From a virus, in the IMG/VR virus record IMGVR_UViG_3300025413_001393, positions 61,103 through 125,102 of that record: a stretch of DNA of 64,000 nucleotides; one strand, written 5' to 3'. Positions 26,728 to 35,473 of the stretch are shown here, in pieces; the first letter of the stretch is position 1, and each line of letters begins with the position of its first letter. Both the position numbers and the translations under genes were made by a program. Under the pieces are notes generated by a model. The model had not been told where the DNA came from. It did no database searches and saw nothing but the letters and a program-made list of their open reading frames with translations.

Positions 26728-27462
26728 CTATCTGCCTTCGTATTCTTTAAGCTGCGTATAAATTTTTGCTACGTCTTTAAAAAACTTTTGATATTTTTCG
26801 TGAACATCTTTATCGTTTTTATGTTGAACTAAAAAGTTGATAAAGCGTTCATGACTTGAAAAGAAACTAGGAATGTTGATAGCATTTGAACTTCCAGACT
26901 TTAAGAAAGATTCTAAAAAAGCTAAAAATCTATCTTTAGCAAGTTTCCAAACTTTAGCTGATCTTTCATCAGAAGCTTGGTCTCGTTTATTGCAAACATT
27001 TACATAATAACGTTCGATTGCATCAAGAAAATTTGATACATAAACAGGATATTCCGTAGGATGTGTATAATGCTCTTTTTGTTTTTCGTCGGAATACGGT
27101 TCGTAGTTTGCTTCGTCTTTATACTGTTGTTTAGCGTGATACACTTCATGTGAAATCATATTAACAATAGTTTCGAGATTGTATAACCCAGTATTATTAT
27201 AAAAAAGAGTTATTGTCTGTTTCTTTTCGTCATACCATCCACTAGTTTTACTTTTCTTAGGAGATAAAATAACTTTAGCTGTCTTTTTGTTGTTATCAGC
27301 CAAGTCTATAAAACTTATATTGCCAATCACTACATCTTTTGATGGAGCTTTATCTCCGTACTTGGCTATATAATGTTCAGCCAAAGCATTAATCTGATTC
27401 CTTTCGGAATCAGTTAATACATAACGACCTTCTGTAAAAAACTGCTTAAACGATATCATCAA
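26728..27462 (-). CDS. HExxH metallopeptidase-like protein with CTS-like N-terminus
   Basis: In 244 residues the zinc motif MISHEVYHAKQQ (H-E-x-x-H, about 103-114) is clear, and the C-terminal half is helical. The N-terminus MMISFKQFFTEGRY is very like the T4 capsid-targeting sequence (MKTYQEFIAEA type), with a Glu that the prohead protease could cut after. A protein packaged in the head and injected with DNA is therefore plausible. It sits between queD and queE but is not a queuosine enzyme. Whether it cleaves proteins is untested. Confidence 0.75.
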   Translation of the reverse strand: MMISFKQFFTEGRYVLTDSERNQINALAEHYIAKYGDKAPSKDVVIGNISFIDLADNNKKTAKVILSPKKSKTSGWYDEKKQTITLFYNNTGLYNLETIVNMISHEVYHAKQQYKDEANYEPYSDEKQKEHYTHPTEYPVYVSNFLDAIERYYVNVCNKRDQASDERSAKVWKLAKDRFLAFLESFLKSGSSNAINIPSFFSSHERFINFLVQHKNDKDVHEKYQKFFKDVAKIYTQLKEYEGR

Positions 27463-27467
27463 CCTAC

Positions 27468-27908
27468 TTAAGGTTTTTGATATATTGCAGAGTTGTTTTC
27501 ATGTTCAAATACTTCTACTTTTTCTACCCAGCAGCGGTCTCCGTACTTTTCACTAATAAGCTTTTGAGCAGCATTGAAGCACCACTCAGCAGTCTTCTCA
27601 ATTCCGACTGACTCCATAATACGAAGCTGGCAGCCACGCTGATTATTAAGTTCTTGCCAAAAAGGAAGAAGAGGATCGTCTTGTGCTACACAAAGCTTAT
27701 GATCAAACTGATCGTTAAGAATTGCTTTGAGCTCTTTAAGCCCAGCAAAATCTACTACCCAGTTCTTTTCATCAAGACTTGAAGCTCCAAAATAGAACTT
27801 AGCAAGAAGTTGATATCCGTGAATATATTGACAATGACTATGTGTAGCTTTCCATTGACGGAATGCACACGACCCTAGTTCTAATACTTTAGTTGATTGA
27901 TAGCTCAT
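27468..27908 (-). CDS. queD: 6-carboxy-5,6,7,8-tetrahydropterin synthase QueD
   Basis: QueD makes 6-carboxytetrahydropterin from dihydroneopterin triphosphate. The 146-residue protein has the zinc-site His cluster ATHSHCQYIHGYQL (about 20-33, with the last His-Gly-Tyr in place of H-G-H), DFAGLKEL, the FDHK motif (about 80) and the C-terminal EVFEHENNSAIY. Its start overlaps the upstream gene by 4 nt. With FolE2 and QueE it covers three steps towards preQ0. Confidence 0.93.
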   Translation of the reverse strand: MSYQSTKVLELGSCAFRQWKATHSHCQYIHGYQLLAKFYFGASSLDEKNWVVDFAGLKELKAILNDQFDHKLCVAQDDPLLPFWQELNNQRGCQLRIMESVGIEKTAEWCFNAAQKLISEKYGDRCWVEKVEVFEHENNSAIYQKP

Positions 27909-28177
27909 ACGTTTTCAAATGTTGTTACGTTAATATTATCCTTGAAAGACTCTAGTATGTCAACAGACCACACGTCTTCGTAATTTTCTTCTTTAATAAA
28001 TTCAATATTTTCAAGCTTAATATCTGGCTTGTGCTGTTTTAGAGTCTTAGCTAAGTTTTTCAAACTTTCTGAAAATACTGGATCGGAATTTCGATATACT
28101 ACGTTAACCGAGCTAGCAAATAAAAGAGCAGAAATAATTTTTCCTAACTCATCTTCTGTTAAATGTATTGGATTCAT
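27905..28177 (-). CDS. Unknown small acidic protein
   Basis: This encodes 90 residues, acidic with helices (EDELGKIISALLF; SESLKNLAKTLKQH). It is translationally coupled to queD by an ATGA overlap. No motif or family is recognised. The position suggests co-expression with the deazaguanine genes. Confidence 0.65.
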   Translation of the reverse strand: MNPIHLTEDELGKIISALLFASSVNVVYRNSDPVFSESLKNLAKTLKQHKPDIKLENIEFIKEENYEDVWSVDILESFKDNINVTTFENV

Positions 28178-28207
28178 GCAGGAATCTTCCTACACATCTG
28201 GACAAGG

Positions 28208-28825
28208 TCAAGCTTTTATTAACTTCTTTACATCGTCAAACGACAGACCATCATTTGCAGCCTCATCAAATACATTGTACATTTCATTTACAAGTTCGTT
28301 CATACGCTCTTTATACTGTAAAAGCTTTTTGTATTTGTTAATGTCTTCGAGATGCAAAGTTTCGTTTTCTAACAACGAATTTGCTTCCATTAAGTCTATT
28401 TTTGAACCGAGATACTTCTTCAGACGAATGATAGTTTTAATCATTGGAGAATAAGCGGCTAATTCAGCTTCAGACAGAGGAGCTTTTAATTTGTTTCCGT
28501 TCTCATCTATAATGCCTAGTTTGTAAGCTTGTAGATCTTTGAACTCCTTTTTAAGTTCATTGATAAAAATTTCGTTTTCGAGAAAGCCTTGCACCGATTC
28601 TTTAAACATACTATTGTAATTTATACCGTGAATGTGCAAATCGCTTGTTGGATTGACATGACAGCCTTTTCCATAATTTGTTGATCCACAATAAGCACAT
28701 TTTTTAGGATCATCAGGAAAATAGTGAACCCCATAAGGTGCATATCTGCATCCTTTTCCGCGTGTCGTTGAACCACAATAAATACAACGACTCTGCTGAG
28801 GTTTTGGCTGATTAGTGGGTTGCAT
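28208..28825 (-). CDS. Tandem zinc-ribbon protein
   Basis: Starting at the ATG at 28825 (MQPTNQPKPQ...), the protein is about 205 residues. Two near-identical zinc modules follow each other: RCIYCGSTTRGKGCRYAP...H and KCAYCGSTNYGKGCHVNP...H, spaced about 31 residues apart, each C-x2-C-G-S-x5-G-C-x-x-x-P. The rest is helical and acidic. The start overlaps the preceding gene by 14 nt. The repeated module suggests a duplicated nucleic-acid or protein-binding domain. No enzyme motif is seen. Confidence 0.75.
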   Translation of the reverse strand: MQPTNQPKPQQSRCIYCGSTTRGKGCRYAPYGVHYFPDDPKKCAYCGSTNYGKGCHVNPTSDLHIHGINYNSMFKESVQGFLENEIFINELKKEFKDLQAYKLGIIDENGNKLKAPLSEAELAAYSPMIKTIIRLKKYLGSKIDLMEANSLLENETLHLEDINKYKKLLQYKERMNELVNEMYNVFDEAANDGLSFDDVKKLIKA

Positions 28826-29162
28826 TTTCTGCTGCGTTATTATAATTTTGCTGCTGCGTTTGTTGACTGTTATGAGTATCAATCTTCTTCAGTACGTCAG
28901 CAAGACCTTGAGGGTTTTTATCAGCAAGATCGTGTAAAGTTTGTAAAACGTCTTCAGGTTTTAGCTGAGCAGTTTGTTGATTAGCCTGAGTTGGTGTAGG
29001 AGTAGGCTGCGGTTGACCACTCGCTGAAGGAGTTGGTTTTTGAGGTGAGGCTGAACTTGTTTGAATTTGATTGCTACCTGTTCCGGTTGTCGCGTTAGTT
29101 GGATTGGAAGGTGTATTTTCGGCTAAGTATTCGTCGCAAAGTTCATCAAAGGTTTTCTTCAT
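28812..29162 (-). CDS. Unknown Pro/Thr/Gln-rich protein with CTS-like N-terminus
   Basis: The 116-residue protein starts MKKTFDELCDEYLAEN, fitting the F-x-x-x-Y/L-x-E class of N-termini seen across this window, then becomes a low-complexity Pro/Thr/Ser/Gln chain that looks disordered. Upstream on its strand is AAATATA, a weak late-type box, just before the ATG. The divergent plus-strand gene at 29216 starts only 54 nt away, so the two probably share a bidirectional promoter region. Confidence 0.7.
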   Translation of the reverse strand: MKKTFDELCDEYLAENTPSNPTNATTGTGSNQIQTSSASPQKPTPSASGQPQPTPTPTQANQQTAQLKPEDVLQTLHDLADKNPQGLADVLKKIDTHNSQQTQQQNYNNAAENATH

Positions 29163-29215
29163 GCGTATATTTAAGGATTTTACTGAAAAATCTCCACAAA
29201 ACGATAATTACTCTA

Positions 29216-30733
29216 ATGATAGATTTAACAAAGATTGTTTCCGAAGAACTTATTAGTGAATTTGGACATATTGGAAACGACTCTAATGATATGGGCGGAA
29301 GTGTGCATGCTTTGTCGTTTGCAGCCAATTCTCCGCATGTTAAAACTACAGCTAGTGTTGCTGGAATGGTTCATAAAGCAGGTCGCAAAGCTTCGAAACT
29401 TAAAAAGAAGAAGCTCAAGCAAAGACATCTTAAAGAATCTAATTATTTTAACGATTTGGTATCAGAAGAAATAACAGGCACCGGATCTACTGCAAAAGGA
29501 AGCTTTATTGACTTTTATACTGATCCAAATCAACTTAAACTCATAAAAAACAAGTTTAAAACGGTCTTTGGTATAAATTCGTGGCCAAATCCTAATCCTC
29601 TTTTAGCTGAAGTCGACGATCTCAAAGTAAGACAAAACCAAAAAAAGTTTAATGAACATAAAAACGAATTACCTGTAATCGATTTTTGCTTTTATGTAAT
29701 TGAAAATTTATTTTCAAATAGTGCTTCTGAAATTTATAAAACATCAACGCTTGTTACTAAACAAGATATAGATAATATTGAAAAAAAATATTTAGATTTG
29801 TTTGATGCGGAAAATACAAATTTGACATCGGTTTCCGATCCTTCAAATTTTATTGCGGTTAGTATAAAAGGAAGATTTTATCAAGGTCAAGGTACAGGCG
29901 ATATAAATTTGGGCAAAAAATTTATTGACGAATCTAAAGCTCTATCAATTATTCAAGTAATCAAAGAATGTCTAAAAAAGCACGTTAGACCAGATAAAAA
30001 TGCAAGCGAAAAAAACTATAATAACGTTTTAGGATTAGTTTATAATGCCAATAAAAACAGTAACATACCCGCTGACGTAGAAGCCTATTTTCAAGCTCTT
30101 GATGGAAAAAGTTTACTGCAAATTGGTATTGCTGCAAAACAATATTACGATTACGAAGTTGGCCGTTTAGGTTATAAGATTAAAGACCCAAATGCAGCAT
30201 TTATAGCATTTTTAAATAATAATCCGATAGCAACAATACCCAACACAGACACAAAAACATTTCAATGGAGTAAATTTGTTGTTCTACCTAAAGCTGCTAC
30301 ACCACCACCAGCAGCTCCTGAAGTAGTTACTAGCTCGTATCGATTTGACGATGTTTATCAAAGAGCTTTGTTAGGCGAAAGTCCTGATAACAGAACACCT
30401 GAAGATGTCAATGCAAGAAAAGTACAAACACGAGTAGCAACTTCAAACGCTGCTAGCAAAAGTAGTGGTTTCAATGCGTTTTCGAAAACAGCTACCCCCA
30501 CTAACGAAACGAGTATGCCACCAGAAAACGGCTATACCATTGGCAATTTAATAACAGATGCTACAGAAAATAAAGTTCCTTCAGCAAAAACGTTGTACGA
30601 TATGCTTATAAGACTTGCTGGTTACGTTAAAACTAATCAAAAAGGAGATTGGAAAGAAGTAGCAGGAGGACTAGGTCAGGTTGCACAAGGTATATCTTCT
30701 ATGGGACCTAAATCTAGCGGACCTTTAATTTAA
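29216..30733 (+). CDS. Large unknown late protein with CTS-like N-terminus
   Basis: The start is placed at ATG 29216 (MIDLTKIVSEELISEFG) because the longer frame runs back across the divergent gene. The result is about 505 residues. It has a basic stretch near 60 (KLKKKKLKQRH), then a second CTS-like segment LKESNYFNDLVSEE near 72-86, a long helical/strand body, and a Pro/Ala-rich linker before residue 400. The repeated CTS-like elements suggest processing by a prohead protease after the first segment. No enzyme motif was found. Confidence 0.72.
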   Translation: MIDLTKIVSEELISEFGHIGNDSNDMGGSVHALSFAANSPHVKTTASVAGMVHKAGRKASKLKKKKLKQRHLKESNYFNDLVSEEITGTGSTAKGSFIDFYTDPNQLKLIKNKFKTVFGINSWPNPNPLLAEVDDLKVRQNQKKFNEHKNELPVIDFCFYVIENLFSNSASEIYKTSTLVTKQDIDNIEKKYLDLFDAENTNLTSVSDPSNFIAVSIKGRFYQGQGTGDINLGKKFIDESKALSIIQVIKECLKKHVRPDKNASEKNYNNVLGLVYNANKNSNIPADVEAYFQALDGKSLLQIGIAAKQYYDYEVGRLGYKIKDPNAAFIAFLNNNPIATIPNTDTKTFQWSKFVVLPKAATPPPAAPEVVTSSYRFDDVYQRALLGESPDNRTPEDVNARKVQTRVATSNAASKSSGFNAFSKTATPTNETSMPPENGYTIGNLITDATENKVPSAKTLYDMLIRLAGYVKTNQKGDWKEVAGGLGQVAQGISSMGPKSSGPLI

Positions 30734-31718
30734 GAAGCTTTTGCTTTAATAAAGCCTCTTGACCCACAGCAGAATTCTTTACTACGAACTGCCAAGGTAT
30801 TTCGTCAATTTCTAAACTGCAGCAGATTTCGTTGAAGTCTTTAAACTTGCTGAATTCTTTAGGCCAGATAAATATACGTTTGTTCTGCTTGATGTGTTTC
30901 TCAATACGTTTAGCAGTCTGCTCATTATTCTTATCGTTGTCAAAGACATAAATCTTTTCATAACCAATAAGATTATTAAGAGTAGTTTCTTGCTTTTCAG
31001 TAGGAGACAAAGAAGCAACAGCAACTCCGTTTTTAACAAACATCGAATCAATAGGCCCTTCAAATATAAACACATGAGGAATCTCAGACGTCACGTTTGC
31101 AATATTAAAAATTTCTTTCTCACCAAACTTTGTGAGATACCTTGGCATTTCTTTTTCTGATAATGATCTCGTTTGATAACATACTACCTTTTTGTTAGTA
31201 TCAAAAAACGGAATAATAAGCCTGTTCTTATGAACTTTATCTTCTAAAGATATATAGAACTTTTTACAACTATTAACTGCAGTAAGAAGCCTTCTACTTC
31301 TAATGCATTTTTGAGCTAGCATTACATAGTCGTCATCAAAGAAGTATTTGACTTGGTTATCATCTGTTAGATCAATTGAATTCTCAGGAAGATCTGGAAG
31401 CTCTAAAGGCTTTACTGGTTCCTGAGGAAGTTTAAAAGGTGTTCCTTCTCCCTTTTCATTATTTCTTTTAATGATCTCTGGCATTGTGAGACCAGTAACT
31501 TCTTTAACCCATTCAAGCAATCTCCAAGACTTACAACAATTGTGGCAATAGAAGTATTCCTTGTTTGGAAAGTAGAATAAACGCCTCGAACGACCTGCTG
31601 ACTTGCCTTCCTTGCAAACAGGGCACTCAGCGTTAAAAGTATTCTGATACTTTTTGTGTATAGGTCTCTTGCAGTGAGTATAAAAGAGCTCTATTAAAAA
31701 TTCTTGATTTAATTCCAC
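30714..31718 (-). CDS. 61: DNA primase (DnaG type, gp61-like)
   Basis: Primase makes RNA primers for lagging-strand synthesis with gp41 helicase. It is 334 residues (T4 gp61 342). The N-terminal zinc-binding part has CPVCKEG and YCHNCCKSW (about 33-60). The Toprim core has VFIFEGPIDSMF (Glu motif, about 213) and KIYVFDNDKNN (D-x-D, about 252). The start codon is GTG. Its 3' end overlaps the convergent gene at 29216 by 20 nt. Confidence 0.93.
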   Translation of the reverse strand: MELNQEFLIELFYTHCKRPIHKKYQNTFNAECPVCKEGKSAGRSRRLFYFPNKEYFYCHNCCKSWRLLEWVKEVTGLTMPEIIKRNNEKGEGTPFKLPQEPVKPLELPDLPENSIDLTDDNQVKYFFDDDYVMLAQKCIRSRRLLTAVNSCKKFYISLEDKVHKNRLIIPFFDTNKKVVCYQTRSLSEKEMPRYLTKFGEKEIFNIANVTSEIPHVFIFEGPIDSMFVKNGVAVASLSPTEKQETTLNNLIGYEKIYVFDNDKNNEQTAKRIEKHIKQNKRIFIWPKEFSKFKDFNEICCSLEIDEIPWQFVVKNSAVGQEALLKQKLLKLKVR

Positions 31719-31754
31719 AGTATAATTTTACTGCAGGTATTAATAAAATCAATA

Positions 31755-32180
31755 CTAGACTTTCGGAGCCCCACCAGCAGCTGACTTCAAGTTATAATCA
31801 ATAAGAACTTGAACAAGATCTCCAAGACCACCAGTTACACGAACGATTGTTGTGGCTGTCTTGCCAGAAATATCAGCATAAGGAGTTCCTGGAACGTCGA
31901 GCTTTTTACAAAGACTGTTTAAACACTCTCCAGAATCGTTGTTAAGACTTTCAGAAAACTCTACAATCTTATTAATGTACTCACTAAGTGTACCAGCGGA
32001 ATTACCACCAGTAGGAGTTGGAGCAACGTCTGTGTTTTCACCCTCTGCAGGAACTGAAGGAGGTGTAGGAAGTGGAAGAGGCTCTACATCATCCATATCT
32101 TCTGGAGATGCAATATTGTTGCGTACTTCTTCGTCCTTTTCAATAACGAATACCTGATTGTAAAAATCTTCAAACTTCAT
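31755..32180 (-). CDS. Late protein with CTS-like N-terminus
   Basis: The 141-residue protein starts MKFEDFYNQVFVIEKDEE, matching the F-x-x-F/Y-x-x class. An acidic and Pro-rich linker (EDMDDVEPLPLPTPP) and a helical C-terminal domain follow. A late box ATAAATA lies at 32187-32193, 6 nt before the ATG, so the gene is predicted late with a near-leaderless mRNA. The function is unknown; a packaged or core role is suggested only by the N-terminus and promoter. Confidence 0.78.
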   Translation of the reverse strand: MKFEDFYNQVFVIEKDEEVRNNIASPEDMDDVEPLPLPTPPSVPAEGENTDVAPTPTGGNSAGTLSEYINKIVEFSESLNNDSGECLNSLCKKLDVPGTPYADISGKTATTIVRVTGGLGDLVQVLIDYNLKSAAGGAPKV

Positions 32181-32186
32181 ATCTAT

Positions 32187-32193
32187 TATTTAT
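32187..32193 (-). promoter_or_regulatory. Late promoter box ATAAATA
   Basis: This is a T4-type late motif 6 nt upstream of the ATG at 32180. At this distance the predicted transcript begins at or next to the start codon. Confidence 0.7.
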
Positions 32194-32209
32194 GCTATTA
32201 CGTTAACTT

Positions 32210-33007
32210 TTACAGGTCTATGTCCTTCAAAGCAGTCATAATTTTATACTTTTCAAACATTAGCTTAATTTTTGGCTGTATATCTTCGAGTTCAAACAGT
32301 TGATAGTTATTGTTAATAACATTAAACCAAATAATTTTTGTTTTGCTAATCTTTATATTAGTATATTTCTCAATAAAATATTTGTATGTGTTAAGCTGAA
32401 TCGTATACTCGTTAATAGAACCTTCAGACATATCCTCAAACGGTTCAAGTAAGTTTCCCCAGCGACTATGTTCAATCTTTTTGTTGGTCTTGAAATCCCA
32501 AATTTCAATTGTTTGGTCTTCTTCTTTTTGAACAAGCATGTCTAGCATTCCACATACTTTAGTGTCTTCTATATCTCCAACAATAAATTCGTTTCTTAGA
32601 GGAGTATAGTGTGAATGATCGCTGTAAAAATTTTGAAAAAACTCAACTAGTTTTGGTAAATTTTCTCTGATCTTTTGCTTTTCTGCAAAGCCTAACTCGT
32701 CAGTACTACCTTCAAAAGGAGCATCGTTTTTGCAATAATAATTTTCAATATATTTGTGAAGCATTGTTCCAAGAGTTGTGGAATACAAATTATTCATTTT
32801 CCATTCAGCTTTTACAGTTTCAACTGTAACACCTCTACGCTTTGCAACTCTTGCTGCAGCATCTTCGACCTGAAACTGCTTTTTAAATAGCTTTAGAAGT
32901 CGAGTAACAGACGGACTTTTAGAATGTTCTCCGTCGATTTGATAACTATGATTTTTTTCTGTAAATTTGATTTTATCAAAGACAGAAAGTTCTTTATCTA
33001 AATTCAT
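32210..33007 (-). CDS. PD-(D/E)XK nuclease (RecB/Cas4-like)
   Basis: This 265-residue protein has the exonuclease core of the RecB family: an early GTMLHKYIENYY with the first His, then VCGMLDMLVQ (Asp) and IEIWDFKTNKK (D-x-K, about 165-175), and the QLNTYKYFIEK motif (Q-x3-Y) about 40 residues later. All four conserved positions are present. It probably trims or processes DNA ends. It overlaps its upstream neighbour by 4 nt. Confidence 0.87.
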   Translation of the reverse strand: MNLDKELSVFDKIKFTEKNHSYQIDGEHSKSPSVTRLLKLFKKQFQVEDAAARVAKRRGVTVETVKAEWKMNNLYSTTLGTMLHKYIENYYCKNDAPFEGSTDELGFAEKQKIRENLPKLVEFFQNFYSDHSHYTPLRNEFIVGDIEDTKVCGMLDMLVQKEEDQTIEIWDFKTNKKIEHSRWGNLLEPFEDMSEGSINEYTIQLNTYKYFIEKYTNIKISKTKIIWFNVINNNYQLFELEDIQPKIKLMFEKYKIMTALKDIDL

Positions 33008-33219
33008 TTTAACGTCGTAACTCTTTCTATTGCAAACAAGCCGTTATTTGTACCCATTTCTCTGAGAACACCAGAATGTTTTACTCCATCAATTTTCCAC
33101 ATTATCCTATCTCCATCTTCATAGTCTATTGACAACTTTATAGAGTTTTCATCTGTGTAATTCTCTGTATCGAAATAATAACGATCCCCTTCCTTGTAAA
33201 TATAATCTGCTAGATTCAT
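33004..33219 (-). CDS. Unknown small protein
   Basis: This encodes 71 residues (beginning MNLADYIYKEGDRYYF), mostly beta-strand in appearance. It sits between two nuclease/protease-type genes with a 4-nt overlap downstream and a 2-nt gap upstream. No family is recognised; small OB/SH3-like folds have this size and pattern. Confidence 0.65.
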   Translation of the reverse strand: MNLADYIYKEGDRYYFDTENYTDENSIKLSIDYEDGDRIMWKIDGVKHSGVLREMGTNNGLFAIERVTTLK

Positions 33220-33221
33220 TG

Positions 33222-33665
33222 TTAAAACTTACTAAAATATTTAAAAAAATTGTTCACTAAATACTGCTTTTGTGTTTTTGGATACCCATACTTATATTTT
33301 CCCCATACTTTTGTGTCTACATATTTATACCAGAGTGTACGTGCTATTTTATCTATTCCGTTTTCAATGTTAAATTTTCTCAAAGCTGTAAGATTAGGTG
33401 TTGAAGGATTTGTATGATATGGTAACCATTTTCTATTTTTTACAGCTGTATGATGAGCAAGTTCGTGAAAAAACGTACAAAGCAAATCTTTTTTATCTTG
33501 TTTGGTGTCTATAAAAATATTTTTATTCTTACTATTATATGAGCCGCATACAAATTTTGCTTTGTTGTTAAACGCAACTCTATTTACTCCTAAACTTTTA
33601 GCAACAATACACACTTCTCTTCTTAATTGTTTTCTTGTCAATTTATTATTATTGAACAATTTCAT
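33222..33665 (-). CDS. HExxH zinc metalloprotein
   Basis: This 147-residue basic protein has CTFFHELAHHTAV (about 64-76), the gluzincin-type zinc motif HELAHH with a third ligand candidate later (a His in LPYHTNPS). SprT-like and ImmA-like domains share this arrangement. The N-terminus is Lys/Arg-rich (KLTRKQLRRE). This is the second HExxH protein in the window, but it lacks a CTS-like N-terminus and a late box, so it may work in the infected cell rather than in the virion. Confidence 0.75.
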   Translation of the reverse strand: MKLFNNNKLTRKQLRREVCIVAKSLGVNRVAFNNKAKFVCGSYNSKNKNIFIDTKQDKKDLLCTFFHELAHHTAVKNRKWLPYHTNPSTPNLTALRKFNIENGIDKIARTLWYKYVDTKVWGKYKYGYPKTQKQYLVNNFFKYFSKF

Positions 33666-33712
33666 TAGACGTCATTTATTAAAGTATACACAGTATTAAA
33701 CTACAAACAACA

Positions 33713-34285
33713 TTAATGTACTAGATATATGTTTTCGTCTCCGTCTTTTTGGACAGAAACATTCTTATTAGTAGATCTTGCATACCTTTTAGCAAGTAGC
33801 AAATACAACGAATTTCTAGATTCATCATTTGCATCAGCAGAAAAACAAATATTATCTGAAGGTTTCAGTTTTTGATCCAAAGCAGAAATTACGGTTTGAA
33901 TAATAAGTCTAGCATTTCTCGCAACTTTAGAAGCAATAGAAGCGGTTCTGCTTCCCCATTCATATGATTCGAAGCTAATCCAATAATATGGTTCCTTTTT
34001 GATAGCTTTTGGATATTTCTGCAAAAATCCCTCAAGTGGATTATCTCCCTTTGTAATATCTTGAAGAGTAATAGAATATAAATCGTGGGTTATAAAATAT
34101 TCGTCCGGAGTACTAGATAAATCTGGATAGTTTTCTATAGCTTTATTTTCAAAGTTATACGAGAAGCCACCAACGAATGTTCCCGGAACGTTAGGAGAAC
34201 TTTGCCAATCAAAATCTATACCTTTTGCTAATGACTTACTTCCTGTAAAGGAAAACCTTTCTTCGAAATATTGTTTGAAACTCAC
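33713..34285 (-). CDS. CTS-like late protein, C-terminal GNAT-like pattern
   Basis: The start codon is GTG. The 190-residue protein starts MSFKQYFEERFSF, strongly like the capsid-targeting type. The C-terminal half (SKVARNARLIIQTVISAL ... ICFSADANDESRNSLYLLLAKRY) matches the corresponding part of the protein at 42152, so the two are distant paralogs. A late box TATAAATA is present at 34291-34298. The C-terminal R-x-x-L-Y-x-x-L pattern resembles acyltransferase-like phage proteins, without proof. Confidence 0.72.
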   Translation of the reverse strand: MSFKQYFEERFSFTGSKSLAKGIDFDWQSSPNVPGTFVGGFSYNFENKAIENYPDLSSTPDEYFITHDLYSITLQDITKGDNPLEGFLQKYPKAIKKEPYYWISFESYEWGSRTASIASKVARNARLIIQTVISALDQKLKPSDNICFSADANDESRNSLYLLLAKRYARSTNKNVSVQKDGDENIYLVH

Positions 34286-34335
34286 TAGCTTATTTATACA
34301 AATGAGAGGGCCCCAATGGCCCTCCCTGTATATGT
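34286..34335 (-). terminator. Hairpin between DUF932 gene and next late promoter
   Basis: A GAGGGCC ... GGCCCTC stem (at least 7 bp, loop CCAAT) follows the stop of the gene at 34340. It lacks a T-run, so it is a candidate transcript-end stem or RNA-stability element rather than a typical terminator. Confidence 0.4.
34291..34298 (-). promoter_or_regulatory. Late promoter box TATAAATA
   Basis: A perfect T4 late motif lies 5 nt before the GTG start at 34285. A T4-type start site would place +1 on the start codon itself. Confidence 0.75.
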
Positions 34336-34339
34336 ACTC

Positions 34340-35200
34340 TTAGACTGAAATCTTACCCTTAGTTCCGTCCTTAATCAGAAGCTGCTTGAGAGCAGTATCC
34401 AGATGATTGCCCTCATGGACCAGAGCTGTCTCTGCTCCCTTCCAGAGCAACTGGTTGACTCGAACGTTGTCTCCATAGCTGCGGATCGGACGATTGAATC
34501 CCTCAATTCCTTGGATTAGGTTCTCCTGGACTCGGTTATACACCTGCCAAGCTGTATTACCAGCATCAGCATCTCGACGAACTCCAAGAAGCTTCTCGGT
34601 TGTACGACCAAGATCCTTGAAACGCTTAGGCATTTCTGGACGATAATTGAAGCGACCCTTAATTGCGTATTGAGCATAAGCAATCATTTCCTGCTCGTTC
34701 ATCTCACGATTCTTGAACTCCTCGATCGTGTTCATAATCTTAGGGAATCGGCCAGAAATCTGTCCAACTTGGTCCATGATCTCCGTAAGACGATCGTTAG
34801 TGAAACGATGCTTAGTACGAATCGTCTCTGCAGGACCAGATGCAATGATCAGTCCATTAGAGCAGACAAAGCGGAAGAAACCAATTGCAAACATAAGACG
34901 CTTAGAGCGGTCATGTGAATTGAACATTTCAATGCGAGGAATACCATCACCGCTACGGGTGTTGACATCGTTTTCGTGGACCAACGTCACACGATGCTGA
35001 GCAGTAGGGCTCTGATTCTGTGAAGTTGCATTAGTAATCCTCCAGCCATAGTCCTGGACCGTGCTGAGGATGTCTTTAGTGGAGACGAACTGATAGCGGT
35101 CGGAAACGTGTCCGGCTGGCTGAGTTGCTCCAATTGCGGGGACGCGCTGAATAGCTTCGTCGATTGTCAGTGTATTGATGTTGTTTGTGTCGTTTTGCAT
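34340..35200 (-). CDS. DUF932/DUF945-type phage protein
   Basis: This 286-residue protein has the DUF932 features: FAIGFFRFVCSNGLIIASG near 105-123 and the C-terminal AWQVYNRVQENLIQG segment. Such proteins are common in phages and plasmids and their role is not established. Codon use is markedly more G+C-rich than that of its neighbours, which suggests high expression or a separate origin. A T/A-rich box lies upstream near 35215, and a hairpin follows its stop. Confidence 0.8.
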   Translation of the reverse strand: MQNDTNNINTLTIDEAIQRVPAIGATQPAGHVSDRYQFVSTKDILSTVQDYGWRITNATSQNQSPTAQHRVTLVHENDVNTRSGDGIPRIEMFNSHDRSKRLMFAIGFFRFVCSNGLIIASGPAETIRTKHRFTNDRLTEIMDQVGQISGRFPKIMNTIEEFKNREMNEQEMIAYAQYAIKGRFNYRPEMPKRFKDLGRTTEKLLGVRRDADAGNTAWQVYNRVQENLIQGIEGFNRPIRSYGDNVRVNQLLWKGAETALVHEGNHLDTALKQLLIKDGTKGKISV

Positions 35201-35282
35201 TTTGTTGTGTGTTGATTGTTTATTTACTACCCCTTTAATATCCTATACGAACAAGGACAAGGCAACACATTTTTTACACAAA

Positions 35283-35465
35283 CTAGGATTTTTTTAAAGC
35301 AACAAGCTCTTTTAGAGCATCTTCAAAAGAAACAAAACGTATTTCTTCTTGTGGTTTTACTGATTCTGGCTCCAATTCCTTTAAAATATCGGACATTCTC
35401 TGTTGTACGGTTTGTCGCAAACGCTGAACTTCCGGATCTCTTTCAACTTTTGCTCCGAAGAACAT
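35283..35465 (-). CDS. Small helical protein
   Basis: This encodes 60 residues (MFFGAKVERDPEVQRLRQTVQQRM...) with two amphipathic helices. It occupies an otherwise empty interval between the DUF932 gene and the lysis cassette on the same strand, 8 nt from its upstream neighbour. No family is recognised. An alternative would be non-coding, but the charged helical composition argues for a gene. Confidence 0.6.
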   Translation of the reverse strand: MFFGAKVERDPEVQRLRQTVQQRMSDILKELEPESVKPQEEIRFVSFEDALKELVALKKS

Positions 35466-35473
35466 AATTTCAA

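Noticed and set aside
29099-29215. N-terminal extension of the 29216 gene
   Set aside because: The extension is antisense to the 29162 gene and starts with TTG; the ATG at 29216 gives a CTS-like start.
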